Source: Anisus vortex (taxonomy: Eukaryota > Mollusca > Gastropoda > Planorbidae). Taken from it: a stretch of DNA of 64,000 nt. A model generated the notes under the pieces. That model had not been told where the DNA came from, did no database searches, and saw only the letters and a program-made list of their open reading frames with translations. Position numbers and translations under genes: made by a program. Positions 25,927-39,660 of this stretch are shown piece after piece; the first letter of the stretch is position 1; each line of letters opens with the position of its first letter. The stretch spans positions 24,153,990 to 24,217,989 of the forward strand of contig OX421499.1 of NCBI GenBank assembly GCA_949126835.1, given 5' to 3'.

Positions 25927-28900
25927 AAATATGGATAGATAGATAAATAGATAGATAGAAATATGGATAGATAGATAAATAGATAGATAGAAATATGGAT
26001 AGATAGATAAATAGATAGATAGAAATATGGATAGATAGATAAATAGATAGATAGAAATATGGATAGATAGATAAATAGATAGATAGAAATATGGATAGAT
26101 AGATAAATAGATAGATAGAAATATGGATAGATAGATAAATAGATAGATAGAAATATGGATAGATAGATAAATAGATAGATAGAAATATGGATAGATAGAT
26201 AAATAAATAGATAGAAATATGGATAGATAGATAAATAGATAGATAGAAATATGGATAGATAGATAAATAGATAGATAGAAATATGGATAGATAGATAAAT
26301 AGATAGATAGAAATATGGATAGATAAATAGATAGATAGAAATATGGATAGATAGATAAATGAATAGATAGAAATATGGATAGATAGAAATATGGATGGAT
26401 AGAAATATGGATAGATAGATAAATAGATAGATAGAAAAATGGATAGATAGATAAATAGATAGATAGAAATATGGATAGATAGATAAATAGATAGATAGAA
26501 ATATGGATAGATAGATAAATAGATAGATAGAAATATGGATAGATAGATAAATAGATAGATAGAAATATGGATAGATAGAAATATGGATAGATAGAAATAT
26601 GGATAGATAGATAAATAGATAGATAGAAATATGGATAGATAGATAAATAGATAGATAGAAATATGGATAGATAGATAAAAAGATAGATAGAAATATGGAT
26701 AGATAGATAAATAGATAGATAGAAATATGGATAGATAGATAAATAGATAGATAGAAATATGGATAGATAGATAAATAGATAGATAGAAATATGGATAGAT
26801 AGAAATATGGATAGATAGAAATATGGATAGATAGATAAATAGATAGATAGATAAATGGATAGATAGATAAATAGATAGATAGAAATATGGATAGATAGAT
26901 AAATAGATAGATAGAAATATGGATAGATAGATAAATAGATAGATAGAAATATGGATAGATAGATAAATAGATAGATAGAAATATGGATAGATAGAAATAT
27001 GGATAGATAGATAAATAGATAGATAGAACTATGGATAGATAGATAAATAGATAGATAGAAATCTGGATAGATAGATAAATAGATAGATAGAAATCTGGAT
27101 AGATAGATAAATAGATAGATAGAAATATGGATAGATAGATAAATAGATAGATAGAAATATGGATAGATAGATAAATAGATAGATAGAAATATGGATAGAT
27201 AGATAAATAGATAGATAGAAATATGGATAGATAGATAAATAGATAGATAGAAATATGGATAGATAGATAAATAGATAGAAAGAAATATGGATAGATAGAT
27301 AAATAGATAGATAGAAATATGGATAGATAGATAAATAGATAGATAGAAATATGGATAGATAGATAAATAGATAGATAGAAATATGGATAGATAGATAAAT
27401 AGATAGATAGAAATATGGATAGATAGAAATATGGATAGATAGAAATATGGATAGATAGATAAATAGATCGATAGAAATATGGATAGATAGATAAATAGAT
27501 AGATAGAAATATGGATAGATAGATAAATAGATAGATAGAAATATGGATAGATAGATAAATAGATAGATAGAAATATGGATAGATAGATAAATAGATAGAT
27601 AGAAATATGGATAGATAGATAAATAGATAGATAGAAATATGGATAGATAGAAATATGGATAGATAGATAAATAGATAGATAGAAATATGGATAGATAGAA
27701 ATATGGATAGATAGAAATATGGATAGATAGATAAATAGTTAGATAGAAATATGGATAGATAGATAAATAGATAGATAGAAATATGGATAGATAGAAATAT
27801 GGATAGATAGAAATACGGATAGATAGATAAATAGATAGATAGAAATATGGATAGATAGATAAATAGATAGATAGAAAAATGGATAGATAGATAAATAGAT
27901 AGATAGAAATATGGATAGATAGATAAATAGATAGATAGAAATATGGATAGATAGATAAATAGATAGATAGAAATATGGATAGATAGATAAATAGATAGAT
28001 AGAAATATGGATAGATAGATAAATAGATAGATAGAAATATGGATAGATAGAAATATGGATAGATAGAAATATGGATAGATAGATAAATAGATAGATAGAA
28101 AAATGGATAGATAGATAAATAGATAGATAGATATATGGAAAGATAGATAAATAGATAGATAGAAATATGGATAAATAGAAATATGGATAGATAGAAATAT
28201 GGATAGATAGATAAATAGATAGATAGAAAAATGGATAGATAGATAAATAGATAGATAGAAATATGGATAGATAGATAAATAGATAGATAGAAATATGGAT
28301 AGATAGATAAATAGATAGATAGAAATATGGATAGATAGATAAATAGATAGATAGAAATATGGATAGATAGATAAATAGATAGATAGAAATATGGATAGAT
28401 AGATAAATAGATAGATAGAAATATGGATAGATAGATAAATAGATAGATAGAAATATGGATAGATAGATAAATAGATAGATAGAAATATGGATAGATAGAT
28501 ACATAGATAGATAGAAATATGGATAGATAGATAAATAGATAGATAGAAATATGGATAGATAGATAAATAGATAGATAGAAATATGGATAGATAGAAATAT
28601 GGATGGATAGAAATATGGATAGATAGATAAATAGATAGATAGAAAAATGGATAGATAGATAAATAGATAGATAGAAATATGGATAGATAGATAAATAGAT
28701 AGATAGAAATATGGATAGATAGATAAATAGATAGATAGAAATATGGATAGATAGATAAATAGATAGATAGAAATATGGATAGATAGATAAATAGATAGAT
28801 AGAAATATGGATAGATAGATAAATAGATAGATAGAAATATGGATAGATAGAAATATGGATAGATAGAAATATGGATAGATAGATAAATAGATAGATAAAA

Positions 28901-29810
28901 AAATGGATAGATAGATAAATAGATAGATAGAAATATGGATAGATAGATAAATAGATAGATAGAAATATGGATAGATAGATAAATAGATAGATAGAAATAT
29001 GGATAGATAGATAAATAGATAGATAGAAATATGGATAGATAGAAATATGGATAGATAGATAAATAGATAGATAGAAATATGGATAGATAGATAAATAGAT
29101 AGATAGAAATATAGATAGATAGATAAAAAGATAGATAGAAATATGGATAGATAGATAAATAGATAGATAGAAATATGGATAGATAGATAAATAGATAGAT
29201 AGAAATATGGATAGATAGATAAATAGATAGATAGAAATATGGATAGATAGAAATATGGATAGATAGAAATATGGATAGATAGATAAATAGATAGATAGAA
29301 AAATGGATAGATAGATAAATAGATAGATAGAAATATGGATAGATAGATAAATAGATAGATAGAAATATGGATAGATAGATAAATAGATAGATAGAAATAT
29401 GGATAGATAGATAAATAGATAGATAGAAATATGGATAGATAGATAAATAGATAGATAGAAATATGGATAGATAGATAAATAGATAGATAGAAATATGGAT
29501 AGATAGATAAATAGATAGATAGAAATATGGATAGATAGATAAATAGATAGATAGAAATATGGATAGATAGATAAATAGATAGATAGAAATATGGATAGAT
29601 AGATAAATAGATAGATAGAAATATGGATAGATAGATAAATAGATAGAAAGAAATATGGATAGATAGATAAATAGAAAGATAGAAATATGGATAGATAGAT
29701 AAATAGATAGATAGAAATATGGATAGATAGATAAATAGATAGATAGAAATATGGATAGATAGATAAATAGATAGATAGAAATATGGATAGTTAGAAATAT
29801 GGATAGATAG
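25927..29810. repeat. Higher-order repeat, copy 1 (3,884 bp)
   Basis: Rare variants mark this block and recur exactly 3,884 bp later: AAATAAATAG at 26201 and 30085, GAATAGATAG at 26361 and 30245, and the 491-codon minus-strand frames at 27029-28504 and 30913-32388, which have identical translations. The left boundary is near 25910-25930, where the two copies stop matching. Confidence 0.9.
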
Positions 29811-32800
29811 AAATATGGATAGATAGATAAATAGATAGATAGAAATATGGATAGATAGATAAATAGATAGATAGAAATATGGATAGATAGATAAATAGAT
29901 AGATAGAAATATGGATAGATAGATAAATAGATAGATAGAAATATGGATAGATAGATAAATAGATAGATAGAAATATGGATAGATAGATAAATAGATAGAT
30001 AGAAATATGGATAGATAGATAAATAGATAGATAGAAATATGGATAGATAGATAAATAGATAGATAGAAATATGGATAGATAGATAAATAAATAGATAGAA
30101 ATATGGATAGATAGATAAATAGATAGATAGAAATATGGATAGATAGATAAATAGATAGATAGAAATATGGATAGATAGATAAATAGATAGATAGAAATAT
30201 GGATAGATAAATAGATAGATAGAAATATGGATAGATAGATAAATGAATAGATAGAAATATGGATAGATAGAAATATGGATGGATAGAAATATGGATAGAT
30301 AGATAAATAGATAGATAGAAAAATGGATAGATAGATAAAAAGATAGATAGAAATATGGATAGATAGATAAATAGATAGATAGAAATATGGATAGATAGAT
30401 AAATAGATAGATAGAAATATGGATAGATAGATAAATAGATAGATAGAAATATGGATAGATAGAAATATGGATAGATAGAAATATGGATAGATAGATAAAT
30501 AGATAGATAGAAATATGGATAGATAGATAAATAGATAGATAGAAATATGGATAGATAGATAAAAAGATAGATAGAAATATGGATAGATAGATAAATAGAT
30601 AGATAGAAATATGGATAGATAGATAAATAGATAGATAGAAATATGGATAGATAGATAAATAGATAGATAGAAATATGGATAGATAGAAATATGGATAGAT
30701 AGAAATATGGATAGATAGATAAATAGATAGATAGATAAATGGATAGATAGATAAATAGATAGATAGAAATATGGATAGATAGATAAATAGATAGATAGAA
30801 ATATGGATAGATAGATAAATAGATAGATAGAAATATGGATAGATAGATAAATAGATAGATAGAAATATGGATAGATAGAAATATGGATAGATAGATAAAT
30901 AGATAGATAGAACTATGGATAGATAGATAAATAGATAGATAGAAATCTGGATAGATAGATAAATAGATAGATAGAAATCTGGATAGATAGATAAATAGAT
31001 AGATAGAAATATGGATAGATAGATAAATAGATAGATAGAAATATGGATAGATAGATAAATAGATAGATAGAAATATGGATAGATAGATAAATAGATAGAT
31101 AGAAATATGGATAGATAGATAAATAGATAGATAGAAATATGGATAGATAGATAAATAGATAGAAAGAAATATGGATAGATAGATAAATAGATAGATAGAA
31201 ATATGGATAGATAGATAAATAGATAGATAGAAATATGGATAGATAGATAAATAGATAGATAGAAATATGGATAGATAGATAAATAGATAGATAGAAATAT
31301 GGATAGATAGAAATATGGATAGATAGAAATATGGATAGATAGATAAATAGATCGATAGAAATATGGATAGATAGATAAATAGATAGATAGAAATATGGAT
31401 AGATAGATAAATAGATAGATAGAAATATGGATAGATAGATAAATAGATAGATAGAAATATGGATAGATAGATAAATAGATAGATAGAAATATGGATAGAT
31501 AGATAAATAGATAGATAGAAATATGGATAGATAGAAATATGGATAGATAGATAAATAGATAGATAGAAATATGGATAGATAGAAATATGGATAGATAGAA
31601 ATATGGATAGATAGATAAATAGTTAGATAGAAATATGGATAGATAGATAAATAGATAGATAGAAATATGGATAGATAGAAATATGGATAGATAGAAATAC
31701 GGATAGATAGATAAATAGATAGATAGAAATATGGATAGATAGATAAATAGATAGATAGAAAAATGGATAGATAGATAAATAGATAGATAGAAATATGGAT
31801 AGATAGATAAATAGATAGATAGAAATATGGATAGATAGATAAATAGATAGATAGAAATATGGATAGATAGATAAATAGATAGATAGAAATATGGATAGAT
31901 AGATAAATAGATAGATAGAAATATGGATAGATAGAAATATGGATAGATAGAAATATGGATAGATAGATAAATAGATAGATAGAAAAATGGATAGATAGAT
32001 AAATAGATAGATAGATATATGGAAAGATAGATAAATAGATAGATAGAAATATGGATAAATAGAAATATGGATAGATAGAAATATGGATAGATAGATAAAT
32101 AGATAGATAGAAAAATGGATAGATAGATAAATAGATAGATAGAAATATGGATAGATAGATAAATAGATAGATAGAAATATGGATAGATAGATAAATAGAT
32201 AGATAGAAATATGGATAGATAGATAAATAGATAGATAGAAATATGGATAGATAGATAAATAGATAGATAGAAATATGGATAGATAGATAAATAGATAGAT
32301 AGAAATATGGATAGATAGATAAATAGATAGATAGAAATATGGATAGATAGATAAATAGATAGATAGAAATATGGATAGATAGATACATAGATAGATAGAA
32401 ATATGGATAGATAGATAAATAGATAGATAGAAATATGGATAGATAGATAAATAGATAGATAGAAATATGGATAGATAGAAATATGGATGGATAGAAATAT
32501 GGATAGATAGATAAATAGATAGATAGAAAAATGGATAGATAGATAAATAGATAGATAGAAATATGGATAGATAGATAAATAGATAGATAGAAATATGGAT
32601 AGATAGATAAATAGATAGATAGAAATATGGATAGATAGATAAATAGATAGATAGAAATATGGATAGATAGATAAATAGATAGATAGAAATATGGATAGAT
32701 AGATAAATAGATAGATAGAAATATGGATAGATAGAAATATGGATAGATAGAAATATGGATAGATAGATAAATAGATAGATAAAAAAATGGATAGATAGAT

Positions 32801-33694
32801 AAATAGATAGATAGAAATATGGATAGATAGATAAATAGATAGATAGAAATATGGATAGATAGATAAATAGATAGATAGAAATATGGATAGATAGATAAAT
32901 AGATAGATAGAAATATGGATAGATAGAAATATGGATAGATAGATAAATAGATAGATAGAAATATGGATAGATAGATAAATAGATAGATAGAAATATAGAT
33001 AGATAGATAAAAAGATAGATAGAAATATGGATAGATAGATAAATAGATAGATAGAAATATGGATAGATAGATAAATAGATAGATAGAAATATGGATAGAT
33101 AGATAAATAGATAGATAGAAATATGGATAGATAGAAATATGGATAGATAGAAATATGGATAGATAGATAAATAGATAGATAGAAAAATGGATAGATAGAT
33201 AAATAGATAGATAGAAATATGGATAGATAGATAAATAGATAGATAGAAATATGGATAGATAGATAAATAGATAGATAGAAATATGGATAGATAGATAAAT
33301 AGATAGATAGAAATATGGATAGATAGATAAATAGATAGATAGAAATATGGATAGATAGATAAATAGATAGATAGAAATATGGATAGATAGATAAATAGAT
33401 AGATAGAAATATGGATAGATAGATAAATAGATAGATAGAAATATGGATAGATAGATAAATAGATATATAGAAATATGGATAGATAGATAAATAGATAGAT
33501 AGAAATATGGATAGATAGATAAATAGATAGAAAGAAATATGGATAGATAGATAAATAGAAAGATAGAAATATGGATAGATAGATAAATAGATAGATAGAA
33601 ATATGGATAGATAGATAAATAGATAGATAGAAATATGGATAGATAGATAAATAGATAGATAGAAATATGGATAGTTAGAAATATGGATAGATAG
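29811..33694. repeat. Higher-order repeat, copy 2 (3,884 bp)
   Basis: Head-to-tail with copy 1. Differences I found by eye: 30340 (A; T at 26456), and AGATATATAG at 33461 where copy 1 has AGATAGATAG at 29577. The junction marker GATAGTTAGAAATATGG, just before the end of copy 1 (29791), recurs at 33675. Confidence 0.9.
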
Positions 33695-34408
33695 AAATAT
33701 GGATAGATAGATAAATAGATAGATAGAAATATGGATAGATAGATAAATAGATAGATAGAAATATGGATAGATAGATAAATAGATAGATAGAAATATGGAT
33801 AGATAAATAAATAGATAGATAGAAATATGGATAGATAGATAAATAGATAGATAGAAATATGGATAGATAGAAATATGGATAGATAGAAATATGGATAGAT
33901 AGATAAATAGATAGATAGAAATATGGATAGATAGATAAATAGATAGATAGAAATATGGATAGATAGATAAATAGATAGATAGAAATATGGATAGATAGAT
34001 AAATAGATAGATAGAAATATGGATAGATAGATAAATAGATAGATAGAAATATGGATAGATAGAAATATGGATAGATAGAAATATGGATAGATAGATAAAT
34101 AGATAGATAGAAATATGGATAGATAGAAATATGGATAGATAGAAATATGGATAGATGGAAATATGGATAGATAGAAATATGGATAGATAGATAAATAGAT
34201 AGATAGAAATATGGATAGATAGAAATATGGATAGATAGAAATATGGATAGATAGATAAATAGATAGATAGAAATATGGATAGATAGATAAATAGATAGAT
34301 AGAAATATGGATAGATAGAAATATGGATAGATAGAAATATGGATAGATAGATAAATAGATAGATAGAAATATGGATAGATAGATAAATAGATAGAGAGAT
34401 AGATAGAG

Positions 34409-34483
<75 letters not shown>

Positions 34484-34508
34484 AATATGGATAGATAGAA
34501 ATATGGAC

Positions 34509-34562
<54 letters not shown>

Positions 34563-34950
34563 GCCTATGTATGTAAAGATAGATATGTTGTTATTCGTGT
34601 AGGTGTATTTAGTATTAAATAATGTTACTTTTCTTTGTGAAACGTTCAACTTTCAAATCAAAATATATTCCCGGGAAATTTTATCAAAACAGGATCCTTT
34701 CTGCCACGTCCTGGAATAATATTTTGTAGCTTACGCTGCCCTGCATGCGCCCATCTCGTGCTACTTTCTCTTTCTGCCCCAGGAAGAAGAAAACGAAGAA
34801 CGAGAAATAGAGTTCACCTATGTTTGAAAAGTCAATGTCATGTTCTACTTTTTTTTTAATATGACCGTGTCAGCAAACACGCTAACATCTTAATCTAAAG
34901 TGTTTATCTGATATTTGAAATCCTCCTTTTGTCTCGCACATGTTCTGCTC
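34563..34950. other. Non-coding sequence right of the minisatellite
   Basis: Includes a good-looking acceptor (CTCTTTCTGCCCCAG, ending near 34782) followed by Glu-rich codons and a stop, with no donor. Not called as an exon. Confidence 0.3.
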
Positions 34951-34961
34951 TTTTTCTCAGC

Positions 34962-35102
34962 GGTAAGCAATATTCCTCTAAATCCACCCGCCTCACCCGA
35001 CCCTACCACCCAACCCCAGCCCCCGGGGTTACAAGGTTTGACTAGTTGCCAGATCGGACACCGTTGCTATAGAAGCGGCTCCGGGCGACCTCTTGCGTCA
35101 TG
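34962..35102 (+). CDS. Doubtful terminal-exon-like segment
   Basis: A strong acceptor (TCTGCTCTTTTTCTCAG) precedes an open frame reading VSNIPLNPPASPDPTTQPQP and GLTSCQIGHRCYRSGSG up to a stop at about 35102. It is Pro-rich and of higher GC than its surroundings. No upstream exon, domain or poly(A) context supports it. Confidence 0.15.
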
Positions 35103-35214
35103 ATAAAGATGCAGATGATCTTTCGGGGGTGAACCACTAACCTATATCGATGTTTAGACGACTCGGGGTTTCGAGACTATAGAACAATTAATTGTGCACG
35201 ATTTGTATCCGACT

Positions 35215-35468
35215 GCAGAACTATATAGACTATTATTTGTATTTCACTGCAGAAATAAATATTTGTATCTGACTGCAGAGATAAAATATTTGTATCTGAC
35301 CGCAGAGATAAAATATTTGTATTTGACCGCAGAGATAAATTTTTGTATTTTACCGCAGAGATAAATATTTGTATTTGACCGCAGAGATAAATTTTTGTAT
35401 TTTACCGCAGAGATAAAATATTTGTATCTGACTGCAGAGATAAAATATTTGTATCTGACTGCAGATAT
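35215..35468. repeat. Minisatellite, ~27-bp unit
   Basis: About nine copies of a unit like TTTGTATCTGACTGCAGAGA plus TAAAATA, alternating CTGACTGCAG and TTGACCGCAG variants. Confidence 0.9.
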
Positions 35469-36035
35469 GTAGCCCTATGTAGCCGTTGTTGTTGTTTTGT
35501 TGTATTAACTTTATCATATATATGTGACTTACTGTGTTTTGTGAAAAGGTCTTGTCTCATAAGTTCAAGACCTTCCTTCTGTATAGAAGATAAATACCTC
35601 CTTTGCCCAAGCCTCCTGCAGTCCTGCAGTGCAGCAGGGATTTGGACGGCGGCAGGATTAGAACTCCGATCATTGTGTTGTCAGTTCGGATTAGGAACCG
35701 CAGTTAACAAAGATACGAAGTTATAAGTTTTTGTGTGTGTGTCTATATTTGCATAATACCTAGTACAATCTCAGCATGTTTAGAAAGTAAGGGGGGGGGG
35801 GAAATGAGAAAGTAAACGAACATCGTAAAACAGAAATGTACTAAAGCCTCGAAGGTCTTTTAATATTTTGTAAGTCTACCTATTTGCCCCGAATTGGTCA
35901 GTTGTTTTTTGTTAGTTTGTTAAGACATATAGAATCGGGTACAGCAAGGACAACAAGGACTCTGGTTAGGCTTGCCAAATCAATGGTATAACAAAAATAC
36001 GGACTTTTAGTCAAGTCTAAAAGATGTACGCATAT
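35469..36035. other. Non-coding stretch
   Basis: Contains a weak box B-like match on the minus strand (GAGTTCTAATCCTGCCG, about 35649-35670) and 11 G (35791-35801). No gene. Confidence 0.35.
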
Positions 36036-36039
36036 CAAG

Positions 36040-36140
36040 CCTTCATGTGGGAAAGTAAAGTCAGTTCGGCATTGTGGTGGCTACACAAATACCATGTGTG
36101 CCGTGGTCAGAGAAAAGCTGCTTCTCTCTGCTTAAAGTTC
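36040..36140 (+). mobile_element. Core-type SINE fragment (family S2), degenerate
   Basis: GGGAAAGTAAAGTCAGTT… GTGGTGGCTACACAAATACC …GTGTGCCGTGGTCAGAGAAA…GCTGCTTC follows the same block order as the copies at 38150-38330 and 62243-62470. The tRNA-like head is missing. Confidence 0.45.
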
Positions 36141-37804
36141 TATGTTCAGAAACAAAACGCCATTACTTTTTACATTTTGTTTACATGGGGATGTGAAACT
36201 AACAACAAATCAGGAAATATAATCTTAATGTAAATACACTTCATTTTTTCTTTTTTTTCGCAAAACGTTATATTATAGGCCCTATATAATAACAATATCA
36301 GATAAAGTCAAATGTATACGGCAATGGTTATCGTTAACGAAAAAATCAATCAAAATGCATTGCAAAATTATCTTTCCATTAACCAAGACAATGCATGGGG
36401 TATCATAAAAAAGAGCTGTGGGTCGGGGGGGGGGGTGGATAGTAAGAGAGATAGAGAGTTCAGTTATCATATAAATAAAGAGATATGATAAACATTCTAT
36501 ACCCTTCGATTGCCTCGATTGTTTTGCCAACCCCATAAGAAGCCTAATATAATTATAATTATAATTCACGCGCCCTAAAGGATAAAATAAAGTGGAAGTT
36601 GTTTTTTATAACGTTAAAGTAGATCAAAATGAGAACTATGCCAAATCTTAGCTCGTAATATTTTAAGATGGAATACCTGTCATATACATAAAAAGAACAT
36701 GTTATTTTTCTTTTTAAAAGAGCTAGTGATTTATCTATAATTTATGCTAGAAAGAAATAGTTATAGTTTATATATTTGTGTAATATGTTGAATAAATAAT
36801 ATTTAATAGGGTTTAAAATAAAGGGCGGGGGGGGGGGGGTAAATAAAAAAACAACTACATGTATTGAATTATGTTTAACAAATAAAGTAGCCTTGAAACC
36901 TTGGTTGATGAAGAGAAGAAACATTAAATGCACAATCAAGCGAAACAATAACACACAAAAAAAACAGCCTCTAGACTTTATCAATATAGATTATTTGTAT
37001 TACGATATGTGGCAAGCTTTTTAGGGAAGCATAGCTATAATCTATCTATATATTTTTAAAGTCTTTCTATGAAAACTTGTTTGTTAGTTGTCGTTGTTTC
37101 TTTTCATTCTAGTGAGATTGGAAAGAGGGGCGGGGGGGGGGGGGGATGTGGCGCAAGTGTTTAAGCTGCAATACCCGATAAGTCACAGATCCTCTTTATA
37201 TCCATTAAGGAGATATTTTGTTCTTTAGTCATGCGACAAACCTCTGAATTTTCGAATTATATCTTAGCTTTTTAGGTTACCAAAAAATTTCATAAATTTA
37301 CAACATTTTAATGAAACTATAGAAAAATATTAATGACTAGTATTTTTCACATTTTCTTTTCAATTTATTTTGTTTGTTTTGTTTTCGGCTAAAAGTAGAG
37401 TTTATGACCTACTTCCTAAAAAAACAAGTCAAGAGTAGCCCTGCCCGAACAAACGATAAGACTGAATTTTAAAAAAATAAAAATTGTTTCCTTCAACAAA
37501 GATTGATCATACCCCAGTTACCTTGAGTTACGTCTCTTGGTAATCTAACCCAAAATGTCAAGCCGTATCAGTTCTCTGCACTAGAACTTTGCTCCATTAA
37601 ACTATAATTAGATATGAAAAATTACAGTCTCTCTCTATATATTTATTTATATATCCGCATAGTCCAAGAAGCATTTTTTTTAGACGGAAACACGTTTTTG
37701 ATAAGAACGTGGATACCCTACCCCGGAGACAACGTCTAATCTATGTTTAACAAGCATAATTACGAGGAATCATAAAATACATGTATTTATTACTGCGTAC
37801 ATAC
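36141..37804. other. Non-coding stretch with several poly-G tracts
   Basis: Runs of 11 G (36425-36435), 13 G (36827-36839) and 14 G (37132-37145) in AT-rich DNA. Nothing else recognised. Confidence 0.4.
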
Positions 37805-37953
37805 CCTCTCCCTCCCCAATACACCCACAGTTTTTATTTCTTTTAAGAATTGATAATGAACGTTTTTGATCGAGTCATTAAAGGTGACATAGCTTCCGCT
37901 GAAGCAGACGTAGCCTATCAACCGGAAATATGTCGGTGAATAAATATCACCAT
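37805..37953 (-). CDS. Candidate internal exon, unrecognised
   Basis: 149 nt on the minus strand between a good acceptor (CCGTCTCATTTGCAG) and a good donor (GAGAGG|GTATGT). The frame reads GDIYSPTYFRLIGYVCFSGS, then YVTFNDSIKNVHYQFLKEIK and TVGVLGRER. It enters with two bases of a split codon and leaves in phase 0. Composition looks like folded protein, not repeat. No domain recognised and no partner exon found; it may belong to the minus-strand gene at the left or to an unseen gene. Confidence 0.4.
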
Positions 37954-38149
37954 CTGCAAATGAGACGGGGTGATCTTTTATTATTCTAGATCTAGATCTA
38001 TATTCCTTATACAATTTCTTTTCTTATTTCCCATTTGTTTAAAAGTTATGTGTCTTAGCCACAAAGGACTGTTTTAGCACAACAATATGAACATCTCCAA
38101 CTATTTCTTTGTCGAGATTTCCCATTGATCTATAAAAAGTAATATTATA

Positions 38150-38330
38150 GAAGCCTTGAGTTCGAATCCAGCTAAAAGAGATAGTGTCGCAGACTCAAAC
38201 CAAATGATGCGATGGGCATCTGAAGTATATTAGTTGGGGGAAAGTAAAGGCTGGTAACACCATCCCTGTGTGTGCTGTGACCACACGAAACAGGTAAACG
38301 CTGCTTCAGTAGGTAGTTGGACTAATATGG
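38150..38330 (+). mobile_element. Core-type SINE (family S2), + strand copy
   Basis: A box B-like CTTGAGTTCGAATCCAGC is followed by TTAGTTGGGGGAAAGTAAAG and GTGTGCTGTGACCACACGAA…ACGCTGCTTCA. Same order as the copies at 38632-38885 and 62243-62470, but with deletions. Confidence 0.6.
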
Positions 38331-38631
38331 TGTAAAATAAGTTGCGGTATTTACTTTCTTTTCAGGTGTAATTAAAAAAATAATATTCTGAATTTTTTTT
38401 TATCTACTGGAAATGAAAGAGTATAAAAAAAAAGACAAATTTTAATATAAACAGGAAATGTTATTGATGGGGAAATTCCGAAGCCTACGAATCTAGGTCA
38501 AGAAGAAGGTGGTTGCTATGGAGACATATAATAGTACATCGTAACAAGAAAAACGATTTCATAGGCTCCAAATAATTTGTTATATTTTTTTTTAATTGCA
38601 CATTTGGTCGAATAAAAAAAGTTCACAGTAT

Positions 38632-38885
38632 GATCAAACTGATCATAGGGCTGGTAAGCAGCGTTCGCCAGTTTCTGTGGACACGGCATACTAGGGGATG
38701 TGTGGCCAGGACAATGCCCAGCTGCCTTTACTTTACCTCAACTAATTTCAGGCTCCCATCAGAGCTGGGTAGACTCAGGAACACCCTCAAGTCCCGGGAA
38801 AAAATCCTAGCCTCCACCAGGATTCGAACCAAGAACCTCGCCATTCGAACGCGATGCCGCTCCGCCACCATGCGCAGTCGACTAA
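38632..38885 (-). mobile_element. Core-type tRNA-derived SINE (family S2), minus-strand copy
   Basis: Reverse complement shows box A-like GGTGGCGGAGCGGCATCG and box B TTGGTTCGAATCCTGG. Then come the core blocks GTCTACCCAGCTCTGATGGG and TTAGTTGAGGTAAAGTAAAG, and a tail ending AACGCTGCTTACCAG. The first core block is shared almost exactly with 62243-62470. Confidence 0.8.
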
Positions 38886-39526
38886 AGTGAATTTATTTTA
38901 ATAAAGGGTGTGCTACATTTGTCGTCATTGGTTCATATAAAGAGATTGATACAACACTTTAAATTGATCTTAATGGTAAATGTGTATGCTTGTTATGGAT
39001 ATCATTATTACATTATTAGATAAACAATAAAAGCTTGGTACATGTTTATGTACTGGTCTGCACAAGCCAATGGTATGCTTAGAAAAAAATTATTGTATCT
39101 AGTCCATTCAGTGATTACTGCATATGCAATGCACTGAGAAATTTAGCAAAGGCTTTGTTTCTAAATGAATCCCATAATATGTGATAAATATTGAACCCAG
39201 TTATAACAACTTGATAATTTATTTTTCACACACTTACAAAATAAAAATATGTACAAACTGTATTAACATACAGATAGATAGACAAATGCTAATGGTTTGC
39301 TGATTAATGGAGAATAGTTGTGCATTAAATGTTTTGTTTCAGCAGAACAATAATTAAATTAATGGCACTTTAAGCACGAAAACTGATATTTGAAAAAAGT
39401 CTTTCTTAAGTATATCTGTTAAGCCTACTTATAAAGGTAAATCAATTTGTTTGTTTTTTTAAATATATTTTTTTAAGAAAACTGGCTTTGTGGTTGTTGT
39501 TTTTTTACCTTTGTTTGTGTATATAT
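38886..39526. other. Non-coding stretch
   Basis: AT-rich; I see nothing in it. Confidence 0.4.
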
Positions 39527-39660
39527 AATAGATCTATCTATAAAAAAACCATATTGTGTAGACATAATAGATCTATCTATAAAAAACCATATTGCGTAGA
39601 CATAATAGATCTATCTATAAGAACCATATTGTGTAGATCTAATAGATATATTTATAAGAG
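39527..39660. repeat. Tandem repeat, ~38-41-bp unit, three copies
   Basis: Units contain AATAGATCTATCTATAA followed by AACCATATTGTGTAGACAT. Confidence 0.85.

Larger units (their letters stand above)
25101..34562. repeat. ~9.5-kb GATA-type minisatellite, 32-bp unit
   Basis: Base unit is eight tetramers: GGAT AGAT AGAT AAAT AGAT AGAT AGAA ATAT. Shorter 16-bp units (GGAT AGAT AGAA ATAT) often occur in pairs. Variants (AAAAATGG for AAATATGG, AGAAAG, CTGG, ACGG) are scattered. The right end turns into pure GATA (34392-34480, 34510-34562). Because units are multiples of four and the complementary strand has no stop codon, long Tyr-Leu-Ser-Ile frames appear; these are not genes. Flanks: AACTAGAGCGATAG on the left, AGGCCTATGTATG on the right. 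Confidence 0.97.

Noticed and set aside
25101..34562. CRISPR-like array of short repeats
   Set aside because: Repeats are contiguous with no unique spacers and are built of tetramers; this is a eukaryotic minisatellite.
27029..34649. Long minus-strand reading frames of Tyr-Leu-Ser-Ile repeats (491, 491 and 324 codons)
   Set aside because: They lie wholly or almost wholly in the 32-bp minisatellite; openness follows from a stop-free tetramer repeat.
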